From assembly GCA_964470345.1 (NCBI GenBank), contig CAYYBE010000002.1:1-64000 (forward strand): a DNA stretch of 64,000 nucleotides, given 5' to 3'. Positions 25,983 through 34,654 of the stretch are shown here, in pieces. Origin of the DNA: CAYYBE01 sp964470345. GTDB lineage: Bacteria; Babelota; Babeliae; Babelales; Babelaceae. Position 1 is the first letter of the stretch. Every line of letters starts with the position of its first letter. The notes beneath the pieces were generated by a model, which saw only the letters and a list, made by a program, of their open reading frames with translations, made no database searches and had not been told where the DNA came from. The translations under genes were made by a program, and so were the position numbers.

Positions 25983-27257
25983 TTAGAATGCAACACTCAA
26001 GACACAGGTGACAGAATCAACAAGCAGCGCCCGTTTTCCATTAAACCCATTTTTATAGAGCAATGATATCGACGGCTTCCAGCAGGCATTCACCGGACGA
26101 TTCCAGTCGTACGTAAGTGCTGCAATAACACTGTGCGTTGTACCCTCTTGCAATGATTCTGCATTATTAACCGTCGTAAAGCTTACCCCTTGTGCGCATG
26201 GATAATAACGATCTTCATTATGCTTTGTGTATTGGTAGGCTAGACGAGCTGAAAGCCCACGCCATGCTTGGAACAGATCACCATAGATTGTATAGTGCTG
26301 CACAAAACCAGGATCTTTAAATGTTGCACTTTTTGAAAGTAAGAAAAGATCAGTTTGTGCTGGATCGGTTTCAATACGACGTTGACGAGTGCTCCCAAAC
26401 AGATGCAACAGTTCAACATCAAGCCCAAGACGCAGATGATGGATGTACCACAACTCAAGACGTCCAGCTATCATGATACCAAGCCCTGCATCATAACCAA
26501 AAGGAAATGCTAGGAGCTTATCGGGATCAGTTTTAAGACCGGTTGGAACTAAAAAGCCTCCACGAATTTCAAGACCAACATTGCGAAGATATGGTTTTGC
26601 TTGTGGGAAATGGCGATAGTACTCAAGTTGCAATGCAAGATCACCAACACCGTGGCGCTTCCATCCACGCAAACTCATATTTCCGACCGTTTCCATCTTT
26701 GTGATAAGATCGGGCGAAGTCAACTGCTCAAATGTTACGTCCGTTGCTTGCTCGCGCCAGACAACATCATCAAGCTTTGCAACACGATAGGGAAGATAGG
26801 CTGCAAGCGTCAAGTTCCATGGTAAACGATATTGCAAACCAAAGAGCATATTGACCGGTATATGCAACGATGCGCAGGGACAAAAAATTCCATGGGTACG
26901 GTTGTCATCATTAATATTGAAAAATTGTGATTGTGCACCAGCAGCACTCGTTGCCGGTTGCCCTTTAAAGGCTGCTATTGCATCTTGTTTCTTTTGCCAC
27001 AATTGCAACACATTTCCTTTTCCGCAGATAATATGCTGTCCAGAGTAATCTTCATCTTCCATATAACCACGAATGTGGAAAGCACCTTCGTAACCAACCA
27101 TCAGTTGCCAGGTGTGAAGCGGTGGTCGCTGTGGTTTAATTAAAACATCATACGGTTGAAAAAGGTTTATTGGAGGAAGTGCGTTAACGCTGATACACAA
27201 TGTTGCAAATAAATAACCGATAACGGCAACTCTCCAATTTTGCACTTGCTTAATCAT
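25983..27257 (-). CDS. Probable outer-membrane beta-barrel protein
   Basis: 424 residues from the chosen ATG. Residues 1-27 look like a signal peptide (MIKQVQNWRVAVIGYLFATL then CISVNA). The rest has alternating aromatic and polar strands typical of barrels, for example LPWNLTLAAYLPYRVA and LRLGLDVELLHLFG, and ends in Phe (CVLSVAF), as many outer-membrane barrels do. An in-frame start 54 bp upstream is possible, but that codon lies inside a dispersed 62-bp repeat, and the downstream Met fits the signal peptide. It lies directly upstream of the three fibre genes on the same strand, so a role as partner or anchor is conceivable but not shown. I do not recognise a named family. Confidence 0.75.
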   Translation of the reverse strand: MIKQVQNWRVAVIGYLFATLCISVNALPPINLFQPYDVLIKPQRPPLHTWQLMVGYEGAFHIRGYMEDEDYSGQHIICGKGNVLQLWQKKQDAIAAFKGQPATSAAGAQSQFFNINDDNRTHGIFCPCASLHIPVNMLFGLQYRLPWNLTLAAYLPYRVAKLDDVVWREQATDVTFEQLTSPDLITKMETVGNMSLRGWKRHGVGDLALQLEYYRHFPQAKPYLRNVGLEIRGGFLVPTGLKTDPDKLLAFPFGYDAGLGIMIAGRLELWYIHHLRLGLDVELLHLFGSTRQRRIETDPAQTDLFLLSKSATFKDPGFVQHYTIYGDLFQAWRGLSARLAYQYTKHNEDRYYPCAQGVSFTTVNNAESLQEGTTHSVIAALTYDWNRPVNACWKPSISLLYKNGFNGKRALLVDSVTCVLSVAF

Positions 27258-27303
27258 ACCCACAAATCCCTTACGCGAACATATACTTAAAAATTTCGTA
27301 CCT

Positions 27304-27365
27304 ACAATCAATGGCCTACGCTAACGCTCCGGCGACCACGTGGGAGGGGCTTCGCCCCAAACCCC
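27304..27365. repeat. Dispersed palindromic element, copy A
   Basis: A 62-bp sequence beginning ACAATCAATGGCCTACG, containing CGCTCCGGCGA and the hairpin GGGGC-TTC-GCCCC. A close copy lies at 55528-55587. This copy sits between two genes. The hairpin may help end transcription of the 942-residue gene, although no T-run follows it. Confidence 0.75.
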
Positions 27366-27379
27366 ATTTTTATAAAATT

Positions 27380-30208
27380 TTATTCATTCACAAATAATCC
27401 GACATCAGTGCCGACAAGCCAAGAACCTGAGGCAAACTGTCGCAACATCTTACCCATACTTTTTGCCGTCAACGGTTGTACCACTTTTTGTGCACGTTCT
27501 ACCGATTGTTGCAGAGGCTGCGGCACTCCACCTACATGCCATTTTGGCCCCAAAAGGCTCACGTAGGGTGGCTGCTCAATATAACGGCTTTGAGAAAGCG
27601 CCATGATGGCCCCATCGGTAGCAAGATAGTTTCGATAATCACCAACGTTAAGATAGAATGTCGGTGTGTTTTTTACAAAATAGTCAGGCAATGTTTGCAA
27701 TGTTGTATCAGCTATCTGAGCTAATCCATAGTCAAGCGTAAAACGATAGAGGCGTGTTTGATGGTAGCCGACAAAAGCATTTAAGAAATAGATGTTTCCT
27801 GCATTAACATCAAACAGATTTTCTTCTCTACCCGTTCTACTAATCCCATACAAACGGCTCACCGGACCGACTGATTCGTTAAAGGGAACAACGGTCCAAC
27901 CAACAGAAGCTTGATCTACTGCTGTCGCAATATCTGCGCCGTTGCCTACTCGTACCAATCCACCACTCGTTGCCAAAAGACCAAATGGCGCGGATATCAG
28001 TGCATCAGAAAAATAGCTACTTTGAATGCCAGCTACAACTCCGACTTGCGCAAGCAGAGTTGATCGTGCCGAACTCCCTATTTGCACCGTTGCCGCGTTC
28101 AGAGTAAAACGTTCAAGCGTTGTATTGGTTAAGGCGTATAACAATCCATTTCCTACCATCAATTTGCGAACTTGCGTTGTTGTTCCCAGCTTGATCCAGC
28201 GCATTGTTGGCGCAAGACCCAAAAAGCCACTTCTCAAGCCTGCTACCGCATCAAAGCCAGTTCCGTCTTCATGTGCAAGTACTGCAATACCACCACTACC
28301 GCCAACCACAAACCAACCATAGGTTCCGTCAGTTACAATTGCAGCGGCAGTAATTGCGCCCAGTGATGTAAGCGCACCACCGCTACAGGCAAGCGCAAAT
28401 GTTCCTGGTGCAAAACCACGCAACGTTCCATCAGTGCCAACAAAAGCTTCGCTCAACGCTCTATTAGGGCCAAAAAGATTATCTGCTCCAACGAGTGTTG
28501 ATATGCCTGTTTGTGCAAGCAGCACCTGTTGATACCCTGTCAAAATAGTAACTGCTAAGCGCGTTGCTGCGTTCGTTGAAAAACCAGGAGTTGTTTCTGA
28601 AAAATCCAAAAGCCCTTGCGCTCCGCCTTTGTCGGTTGGGAAAAATTGATTGTACAAGGCGCCCAGTCCTGCCGTTTGCTGTCCCCACTTTGTGCGTTTT
28701 ACCGTAGTAATAGTGTCAGCAGATTGTCCCGTGAATGCCCAGAAATTTCCAAAATATTCATCAAGTGCCAACCCCCACACAGGCTCTGCAAGCCCAGAGC
28801 AGCGCTGCCATAGCGTCCAACCTTTAATACGACCAAATGAATCAAATAGCGCTTGGGAATAAAAAATCCCTGGCTGAGTAAGGCCACCGGTCGTCTCTGC
28901 AACAGAAATAAAGACCGCATCACCACTCACAACCATATCAGTAATTCTTCCTGGAGCTGCACCGAGACCGACTTGAACGCGAATATCACTTTGTAGATAC
29001 AAGTCTGCATTCGTTGTTACTGGCGTTGTAAACGCACGGTTGGTTAATACAAATGGATAGGTATTTGAAAACTGTTGCACGGGCACTGCCGTCTTACTTG
29101 CTAAACGACCCGTTTGGCTGACAAGCGGTAACGCATACACGGTTGTTTGTGTATTTGCTGGATCGCCAACACCACCAACAACAACCAAGTACGGCAAGCG
29201 TGTTGTCGTTTGCATCACTGCCTGATTAAAGATAGAAACTTGTTTTGATGCACCTACGGCTGCAATAATATAATCACCTGCAACGTTGAGCGCCGCTTGA
29301 GGTATAAGATCAAAAAGAGAAAAGCTCATGGTCATTTTCTGACCTGCATACGTCTTAGAAACTTTAAGACCAACCAGAGCCTGAAGCCCATCGGTAGCAG
29401 CAGCACCACCAACTCCCTGCAAACCAATATATACATTGTCACGGACAGGATCGGCAACAAGAATGGGTGCTGAGAGAGAAACAAGGTTACTTCCTCCCGC
29501 AATTTTCACTTCAGGAGACGTTGTATTTAATCCCAAGGTCATCTTCTGCTCAAGAATCAAGTTTTTTGCATCATGTTTGTCCGTTCCGTTTTGAGCCTCC
29601 ACTGGAACAATAGCAATACCACTGCCGATATCTCCAAAGACACCCGCTTGTGGTTTGACCGCAGCAAAAAGTACCATGCCCAGACCAATTGGTGCCGTCG
29701 CTGCTGTTCCATCAGTAACGTTAGAAAGCGCTGCCAGCGCCAGAATGCCAGACGATGGGTTTCCTTGGGCATCCTTCAACACATCTGAGCGTAGGATAGA
29801 AAAATTTTTAGGATCAAAAAACTGAACGAGCTGCACAATCGCCGGTTCTTGGTCGGTAGCAACAAACGGATGATTGGTAAGTAAGCTCATCTGAGCGATG
29901 GTCGCTCCGCGCAAAGGATTTTTTTGATCAGCAACGCCATTAATGCGAATTTTTTCTGGTGCAACATAGGCAGTAAATACCTTGCTTAAGCCACCTGCCA
30001 GCGCAATACTAAACCCTTTATAAGGATCAGGTGGCACTTGATGTGCACCAACAAACAAAAGGCCATCTTGCGGCTGATATGCTTTTGCTTTAATCGGGAA
30101 TGGAAGCGCCGCCGCCTCTTTGATCCCGATCTGATCATAGGCATGCAGAGAAAAGACAAGAGAAACAACGGTGAAAAGAATAAACCGAGAATATAAAAAT
30201 TTCTTCAT
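27380..30208 (-). CDS. Large secreted protein of unknown function
   Basis: 942 residues from the ATG at 30206-30208, chosen because a signal peptide follows at once (MKKFLYSRFILFTVVSLVFS then LHA); a TTG eight codons earlier is the alternative. The body is rich in Gly, Ala, Thr and beta-forming segments. Examples are DNVYIGLQGVGG, YGWFVVGGSGGIAVLAHEDG and TTQVRKLMVGNGLLYALTN, which recur at intervals that recall a propeller or other beta-repeat protein. No catalytic motif is visible. It precedes the barrel-like protein and the fibre genes on the same strand and may be exported with them. Function unknown. Confidence 0.75.
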   Translation of the reverse strand: MKKFLYSRFILFTVVSLVFSLHAYDQIGIKEAAALPFPIKAKAYQPQDGLLFVGAHQVPPDPYKGFSIALAGGLSKVFTAYVAPEKIRINGVADQKNPLRGATIAQMSLLTNHPFVATDQEPAIVQLVQFFDPKNFSILRSDVLKDAQGNPSSGILALAALSNVTDGTAATAPIGLGMVLFAAVKPQAGVFGDIGSGIAIVPVEAQNGTDKHDAKNLILEQKMTLGLNTTSPEVKIAGGSNLVSLSAPILVADPVRDNVYIGLQGVGGAAATDGLQALVGLKVSKTYAGQKMTMSFSLFDLIPQAALNVAGDYIIAAVGASKQVSIFNQAVMQTTTRLPYLVVVGGVGDPANTQTTVYALPLVSQTGRLASKTAVPVQQFSNTYPFVLTNRAFTTPVTTNADLYLQSDIRVQVGLGAAPGRITDMVVSGDAVFISVAETTGGLTQPGIFYSQALFDSFGRIKGWTLWQRCSGLAEPVWGLALDEYFGNFWAFTGQSADTITTVKRTKWGQQTAGLGALYNQFFPTDKGGAQGLLDFSETTPGFSTNAATRLAVTILTGYQQVLLAQTGISTLVGADNLFGPNRALSEAFVGTDGTLRGFAPGTFALACSGGALTSLGAITAAAIVTDGTYGWFVVGGSGGIAVLAHEDGTGFDAVAGLRSGFLGLAPTMRWIKLGTTTQVRKLMVGNGLLYALTNTTLERFTLNAATVQIGSSARSTLLAQVGVVAGIQSSYFSDALISAPFGLLATSGGLVRVGNGADIATAVDQASVGWTVVPFNESVGPVSRLYGISRTGREENLFDVNAGNIYFLNAFVGYHQTRLYRFTLDYGLAQIADTTLQTLPDYFVKNTPTFYLNVGDYRNYLATDGAIMALSQSRYIEQPPYVSLLGPKWHVGGVPQPLQQSVERAQKVVQPLTAKSMGKMLRQFASGSWLVGTDVGLFVNE

Positions 30209-30277
30209 AGCGCTACCACAATCCATCAACAAGAGTTTACGAACAGTCTTATATTACCCAGATGTGGATCATTTGGC

Positions 30278-30325
30278 TACTACGTATCTGTGATACTACG
30301 TATCTGCGATACTGTGTATCCGTGA
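30278..30325. repeat. Three 16-bp tandem repeats
   Basis: Units TACTACGTATCTGTGA, TACTACGTATCTGCGA and TACTGTGTATCCGTGA lie head to tail in the gap between the 942-residue gene and the HI0074-like gene. The position is upstream of the former, so a regulatory role is possible but untested. Confidence 0.75.
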
Positions 30326-30403
30326 TGTTGAGTTTGGCAAAAGCAACTTGTGAGCTGCAAGTACTGCATACATTTGATCATGCGAAACATCCAAAGATTC
30401 GCT

Positions 30404-30799
30404 TTACCTCTTCGGATTCATACGAGCAACGATCTCCACCATAAGTTGATAGTGCAGAGGAATGGCACCAATCAATTGTTCGGCGACTTCTTCTAGATAA
30501 AGAAGCGAAGTAAGTTTACGATCTCTCATCATATTTGAGATAAGTTGCGCTTCTTTGTCTGAAACAGATTGATCACTATATAATTTTTTTGTTATAGCAT
30601 CGAGTTTTTTCACGTAATTCCAAAAAAGGGTTGTCGTATATCCAAACCGCTGAGCAACAGAGTCTCTTGCGATTTCATACTTTTCTCTATTTTCGGACAT
30701 ATTATTTTGTTCTCTGATTTGATCAAGATACACAAGGGCTATGCGTAACGTTTCCAAAGCTCGTAGCAATTGAGCATGCTTCTGGCTTGTTTTGTCCAT
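30404..30799 (-). CDS. HI0074-like nucleotidyltransferase-partner protein (orphan)
   Basis: 131 residues, all-helical in appearance. The segments LLRALETLRIAL, RDSVAQRFGYTTTLFWNYVKKL and RKLTSLLYLEEVAEQL match the pattern of the HI0074 / nucleotidyltransferase substrate-binding family, a four-helix bundle related to HEPN proteins. Such proteins are normally encoded beside a small MNT nucleotidyltransferase, and the pair can act as a toxin-antitoxin module; no MNT gene is adjacent here. The start at 30799 is preceded by AAGGA at good spacing; an upstream in-frame codon at 30838 is less likely. It lies after the PIN-like gene on the same strand. Family assignment is by motif only. Confidence 0.65.
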   Translation of the reverse strand: MDKTSQKHAQLLRALETLRIALVYLDQIREQNNMSENREKYEIARDSVAQRFGYTTTLFWNYVKKLDAITKKLYSDQSVSDKEAQLISNMMRDRKLTSLLYLEEVAEQLIGAIPLHYQLMVEIVARMNPKR

Positions 30800-30930
30800 A
30801 GAATCCTTCCCGTTAACCAACTGGGACCGGTGTATCACCAGGCTCAGTTTACACTACCGTCTATGTATTATCAAACGCACCAAAAATCGAACTTCACTTT
30901 GCAGGCAAGGTCGAACGCGACGTTCATTTG

Positions 30931-32016
30931 CTAAATACCATCAAGCTGATTAATAAAATCCCGAACATCTAACGGGTTACCAGTAATTTTCATTGTTTCC
31001 AGTGAAAAAAAGACTATTGTTCCTGGGAACTCTTTTATCGGCAAACCCTTATCCGACATCTCCTGTAAATTTTTATGTAAACATTCTAATCTTCGTTCAA
31101 CATCTTCGCGCTTGTCCCCAGTAACAACAATAACCGGATCATTAATCTCTAAGGTCATTCTTTTTCCAATTAAGGCAAAATGTATTGCATCTGCATCAAC
31201 CATATCATCCCAACGCCTCAAAACTGGCACCCATTCGTTCTGAATTGTAATTCCATTGTAAAAACTGCCAACTCTATCTATTTCTGCAAAAAGGCCTAAG
31301 ACAGGACATTCCAATGAATTTTTTTTTACATACTGCCCATAATATTCTCTGTACCAAATGGCCATTCCCCCCGCCCAAAATTGCATAGCTGCCAGACGAT
31401 CATCTTTTGCTATTGTATCAATATTGATAATTGGATAGCGAAAAACAGAGTCCCAAAAAAAAGCTTCTCGAAATTGAGCATAATATTCAGGCTTTTTCTT
31501 TATATTTTTTGCCCAACGTTTAATATCCGCAACGAAGGCGATAGAATAAAAATGAGAAGAATACTTCCTTAAAAATCTTGATGTTTGGCGATAAAGATTA
31601 AATGGATTTAATTCATCTTCAACAAACTTATTAATACGGTTTTTAATCTCCTGGACAAAATCTTCGGGACTTGCAAATTGCTTCCATTCATCTTTTATCG
31701 TTAATTTTCTGAGAGGCTTGAATGAATGTTTTGCATAGATTGAATACTTAGGTGTCTTCTCCCTTATGGGACCAAGTCCAATAATTTCTAGATACAAAGC
31801 AGACGATGTGATCCAGGAAAAATCTTCTTCGGAAAAACCTGGGTAAAGATCATCCATCTGCTCCAGAAAGAAATCCCACGTACTGCGCATTTCTCCTTCG
31901 GAATCACTTTTCTGACTCCAGGCAATTCTACATAAAATGCTCGTATCAAAAAAGATCTTTTTCGTGCTATTGATTCGTCCAACGTTTTGCTTCAAAATAC
32001 TGCTTCCCATCCCCAT
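30931..32016 (-). CDS. PIN-like domain protein
   Basis: About 361 residues. PIN nucleases use spaced acidic residues to bind metal and cut RNA. Candidates are visible: Asp in KKIFFDTS near the N-terminus, Glu in SSALYLEIIG, Asp in DADAIHFALIG and Asp in VIVVTGDKRED near the C-terminus. This is the usual PIN order, but the middle is much longer than in small VapC-type toxins. The 5' end overlaps the end of the esterase gene (stop at 31967), so the two are probably co-transcribed. The start is uncertain: ATGs at 32016 and 32010 and a TTG at 31995 are all possible, none with a strong ribosome site. No antitoxin-like partner is obvious. Confidence 0.6.
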   Translation of the reverse strand: MGMGSSILKQNVGRINSTKKIFFDTSILCRIAWSQKSDSEGEMRSTWDFFLEQMDDLYPGFSEEDFSWITSSALYLEIIGLGPIREKTPKYSIYAKHSFKPLRKLTIKDEWKQFASPEDFVQEIKNRINKFVEDELNPFNLYRQTSRFLRKYSSHFYSIAFVADIKRWAKNIKKKPEYYAQFREAFFWDSVFRYPIINIDTIAKDDRLAAMQFWAGGMAIWYREYYGQYVKKNSLECPVLGLFAEIDRVGSFYNGITIQNEWVPVLRRWDDMVDADAIHFALIGKRMTLEINDPVIVVTGDKREDVERRLECLHKNLQEMSDKGLPIKEFPGTIVFFSLETMKITGNPLDVRDFINQLDGI

Positions 32017-33145
32017 CCAATAACTCTGACTGTTGACCGTTGAGGTACTTGTCAAAGAAGTTCACCAAACATCCATTAACAATGCTTATCGCCCGGTAAC
32101 CGTCGATTGGGCCAACACCATAATCGCCAAATAGTTTTGTATAATTTTTCATATTTTTGAGGAGCGCTCGATCAGAAAGATCCAGATGGTCCGCACCTTT
32201 AACAACATACGTATACACATCACCCGCAAGCTTAGCGCGTAGCTCTTCAAGCTCTGGCACATACCGCTGCTTCATGTATTCATCTTCTTCTCGTGTAATG
32301 CCAAGTTTTACCAGTTCAGCATCCGTCACAGTTTTTTGCTTGCGTCTAATAAGTTCTTCAGCAAGTATCAACATATAGGGCGTATCGAAGGGCCTTGTCA
32401 GGTCTTTTCCATGTAACCGACCATCGATATTCACACATGCTTTGAATCGTTTATCACGACGACAAAGCTGTGTAGTTGCCGCCCCACCAAACGAATGTCC
32501 CATCATACCAATATGGTCAAGATCAAAGCGCTGATAAAAGAACGAGTTTGGGTCACCGTTCAATTGTTTGATACCAGCAAGAACAAATTCAATATCCTCA
32601 ACCCACGTGTCCATTGCTTTAAATCTCTCAATCTCGCGAGCATTTTTATATTTTTCGTTTAAAATTCGCTTGGACATAATACGCCCATCGGGAAATTTTA
32701 CCGAATTGCAATAGTAGGTGTGGTTAACTCCTACCACTATATAACCGTGACTTGCGAGCTCTTCTGCGTATGCGACATAGAAATCAGCTGTACTGCCCAA
32801 AGCGGGAGAGAGAAAGATAACCGGGTAGCTTTGTTGGTTACTGGAAAATGCGCCATCAGGAATCGAGTAAGAATAGACCGACTCAATCGTTTTGTTACGT
32901 AACCATGTTCGTAATCTACCCAACCATGATCGGCTTTCTGTGTAGGCAAGGCGAGGAATGAAATAACGAAAATCTGGCTTCTTTTGCAGTGCCCCTTGAG
33001 ATGGGTACCAGACATGGACTACCAACTCTCTATAGGGATGTCTTGGATCTCGGACGAGCGTCTCTTTACGAGCGTGATCCTCGAAATATAGAATTCCAGC
33101 AGCGACCGCATATTGACCTGTCGGACGTGAAAAGTAGACACTCAT
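31967..33145 (-). CDS. PAF-acetylhydrolase-like alpha/beta hydrolase
   Basis: 392 residues with the serine-hydrolase nucleophile elbow GHSFGG, a likely acid in ACVNIDG and a likely catalytic His in VVKGADHLDLSD. The N-terminal pattern PTGQYAVAAGILYFED then RELVVHVWYPS, and FLSPALGSTADFYVAYAEELASHG before the elbow, resemble platelet-activating-factor acetylhydrolase and dienelactone-hydrolase-like lipases. Those enzymes cleave short acyl esters, often from phospholipids. No signal peptide is visible, so a cytoplasmic location is likely. Its ATG overlaps the stop of the upstream 92-codon ORF (TGATG), indicating translational coupling. A fragment of a second copy of its 3' end lies at 34477-34551. 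Confidence 0.8.
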   Translation of the reverse strand: MSVYFSRPTGQYAVAAGILYFEDHARKETLVRDPRHPYRELVVHVWYPSQGALQKKPDFRYFIPRLAYTESRSWLGRLRTWLRNKTIESVYSYSIPDGAFSSNQQSYPVIFLSPALGSTADFYVAYAEELASHGYIVVGVNHTYYCNSVKFPDGRIMSKRILNEKYKNAREIERFKAMDTWVEDIEFVLAGIKQLNGDPNSFFYQRFDLDHIGMMGHSFGGAATTQLCRRDKRFKACVNIDGRLHGKDLTRPFDTPYMLILAEELIRRKQKTVTDAELVKLGITREEDEYMKQRYVPELEELRAKLAGDVYTYVVKGADHLDLSDRALLKNMKNYTKLFGDYGVGPIDGYRAISIVNGCLVNFFDKYLNGQQSELLDGDGKQYFEAKRWTNQ

Positions 33146-33423
33146 CAAACCACCTGCTTGTGTTGCAAAGTCTCCGCTTGCAAGATATTGAGCGCATCGC
33201 GGAACTCTTCGGTTTCCGTATTGGCACTGACATGATTTATTATAACTTTTGCATACTTAAGCTTATGCTCAGCATTTTCAAGATTAATTTTTCCCTCAAT
33301 CATCTCTTTGAGGAACCCCTGATACGTGGGAACTTGTAGCGCCCCATAAAGATGTGCTTTTTCGGAATCATTGTTACTCAATGGATCTCTTACGAAATTT
33401 GTGCTTCTTAAGCTCAGCTTCAA
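33145..33423 (-). CDS. Small coupled ORF of unknown function
   Basis: 92 codons at most. It overlaps the end of the DUF1016 gene by about 50 bp, and its stop shares a base with the start of the esterase (TGATG), so translation of all three may be linked. The true start could be internal, for example at the Met of MIEGKINLENAEHKLKYAKV. The predicted protein is charged and helical with no recognised motif. It may be the remnant of a longer gene. The coupling at its end is the main evidence that it is real. Confidence 0.4.
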   Translation of the reverse strand: MKLSLRSTNFVRDPLSNNDSEKAHLYGALQVPTYQGFLKEMIEGKINLENAEHKLKYAKVIINHVSANTETEEFRDALNILQAETLQHKQVV

Positions 33424-34462
33424 TTTCTTCTATTGTTGGCAAATTACCCTTAAGATTTTTGGGTAGAGATTCAACAAGTTTTGTCTTATAACTTGCTACT
33501 CCAATAGGTTGAGTTGTACCTCTCAAAGCATACTCTGCCACATAATTATCTTTTGTTTTACACAATAATAACCCAATCGTTGGTTGATCTTCAGGATGTC
33601 TTAACAAGCTGTCCACAGCCGAAAGATAGAGGTTCATTTGCCCCACATTCCGTGCATCAAATTCTTCAGCTTTCAATTCAACAACAATAAAACATCGTAG
33701 GACTATGTGATAAAAGAGCATATCAATAAAAAAATCTTTATTGCCAACAGATATAGGATATTGACTACCTATAAAAGCGAAACCCTGCCCCAACTCCAAC
33801 AGAAATTTTTGTACATGCGATAAGAGCCCTAATTCAATTTCTCGCTCTCTCGCTGTTTTATCAATTGTTAAGAAATCGAAATTGTAGGGATCTTTAAGAG
33901 TTTGTTCAGCCAAATCTGAATAAGATTTTGGGAGAGTAGCTTTAAAATTGGTGACCGCTTTCCCCTGTCGATTGTATAAATCCGATTCGATCCACATGAT
34001 CAACGAGGCTCTGCTCCAACCATTTTCAATTGTTTGCTGAATATACCAAAGGCGCTGCTCACTGTTTTGAAGCTTTTCTAACAAGGCTATATTATGCCCC
34101 CAAGGTATTTGTGCAACAGCTGCTGCACAATTGATATCTGTATAGCAATCTGCGAATTTGCGCATATATTTTAAATTGCGTATCGAAAAACCAGCAATAC
34201 CAGGAAAGCTCTTCCCTAAATCGTTAGACAACCTTTCTACAACCCTTGCTCCCCACCCTTCAGCATTCATTTTTTCTGAAATAATTTTCCCGATTCTCCA
34301 ATAAAGCATGGTTAGCTCTTTTGAAACAGATAAAGCAGCTTTCAGTTGTGTTTGCAGAATGTCAGTCTTTATATTTTCAAGAAATTGGACATATTCATCC
34401 TTTGCAACCACTGGACTAAGCGTCTTATCCGAAATTTTCTTTGATATTTTTTTCTTTTTCAT
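33374..34462 (-). CDS. DUF1016/YhcG-family PDDEXK nuclease
   Basis: 362 residues. The N-terminal half (about 25-155) is the DUF1016 N domain, recognised by LYWRIGKIISEK, GWGARVVERLSNDL and FSIRNLKYMRKFADCY, followed by IPWGHNIALLEKL. The C-terminal half (about 175-340) carries a PDDEXK-type nuclease core: Asp in DFFIDMLFYH and the ELK motif in FIVVELKAEEF. Known members are spread by horizontal transfer and found in defence islands and beside restriction genes; the substrate is unclear. The second of two adjacent ATGs is chosen because AAGGTGA then stands at proper spacing. The gene begins just after the remnant of an esterase 3' end. Confidence 0.88.
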   Translation of the reverse strand: MKKKKISKKISDKTLSPVVAKDEYVQFLENIKTDILQTQLKAALSVSKELTMLYWRIGKIISEKMNAEGWGARVVERLSNDLGKSFPGIAGFSIRNLKYMRKFADCYTDINCAAAVAQIPWGHNIALLEKLQNSEQRLWYIQQTIENGWSRASLIMWIESDLYNRQGKAVTNFKATLPKSYSDLAEQTLKDPYNFDFLTIDKTAREREIELGLLSHVQKFLLELGQGFAFIGSQYPISVGNKDFFIDMLFYHIVLRCFIVVELKAEEFDARNVGQMNLYLSAVDSLLRHPEDQPTIGLLLCKTKDNYVAEYALRGTTQPIGVASYKTKLVESLPKNLKGNLPTIEEIEAELKKHKFRKRSIE

Positions 34463-34476
34463 CATTCACCTTCGGC

Positions 34477-34551
34477 TTACTCATTCCCCTCCCCATCCAA
34501 TAACTCTGACGGTTGACCTTTGAGGTACTTGTCAAAGAAGTTTACCAGATA
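34477..34551 (-). pseudogene. Remnant of a second esterase gene (3' end only)
   Basis: Twenty-four codons ending in TAA read YLVNFFDKYLKGQPSELLDG then EGNE. They match the C-terminal segment LVNFFDKYLNGQQSELLDG of the intact esterase; over about 65 bp the DNA is roughly 90 percent identical to 32006-32069. An in-frame stop lies just upstream, so only a scar remains. The DUF1016 gene lies between the scar and the intact gene. Confidence 0.85.
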
Positions 34552-34654
34552 TCACTCAACCCACAACCTCAGGTTAACAAACCTGGAAAAACGTTTAAAC
34601 TATTTATGGTGATCTTATACATAACTTACAAAACCTGATAGGCACATCACGACT

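Noticed and set aside
34560..34600. Small hairpin CAGGTT/AACCTG before comM as a terminator
   Set aside because: The stem is only six pairs and no T-run follows on either strand.
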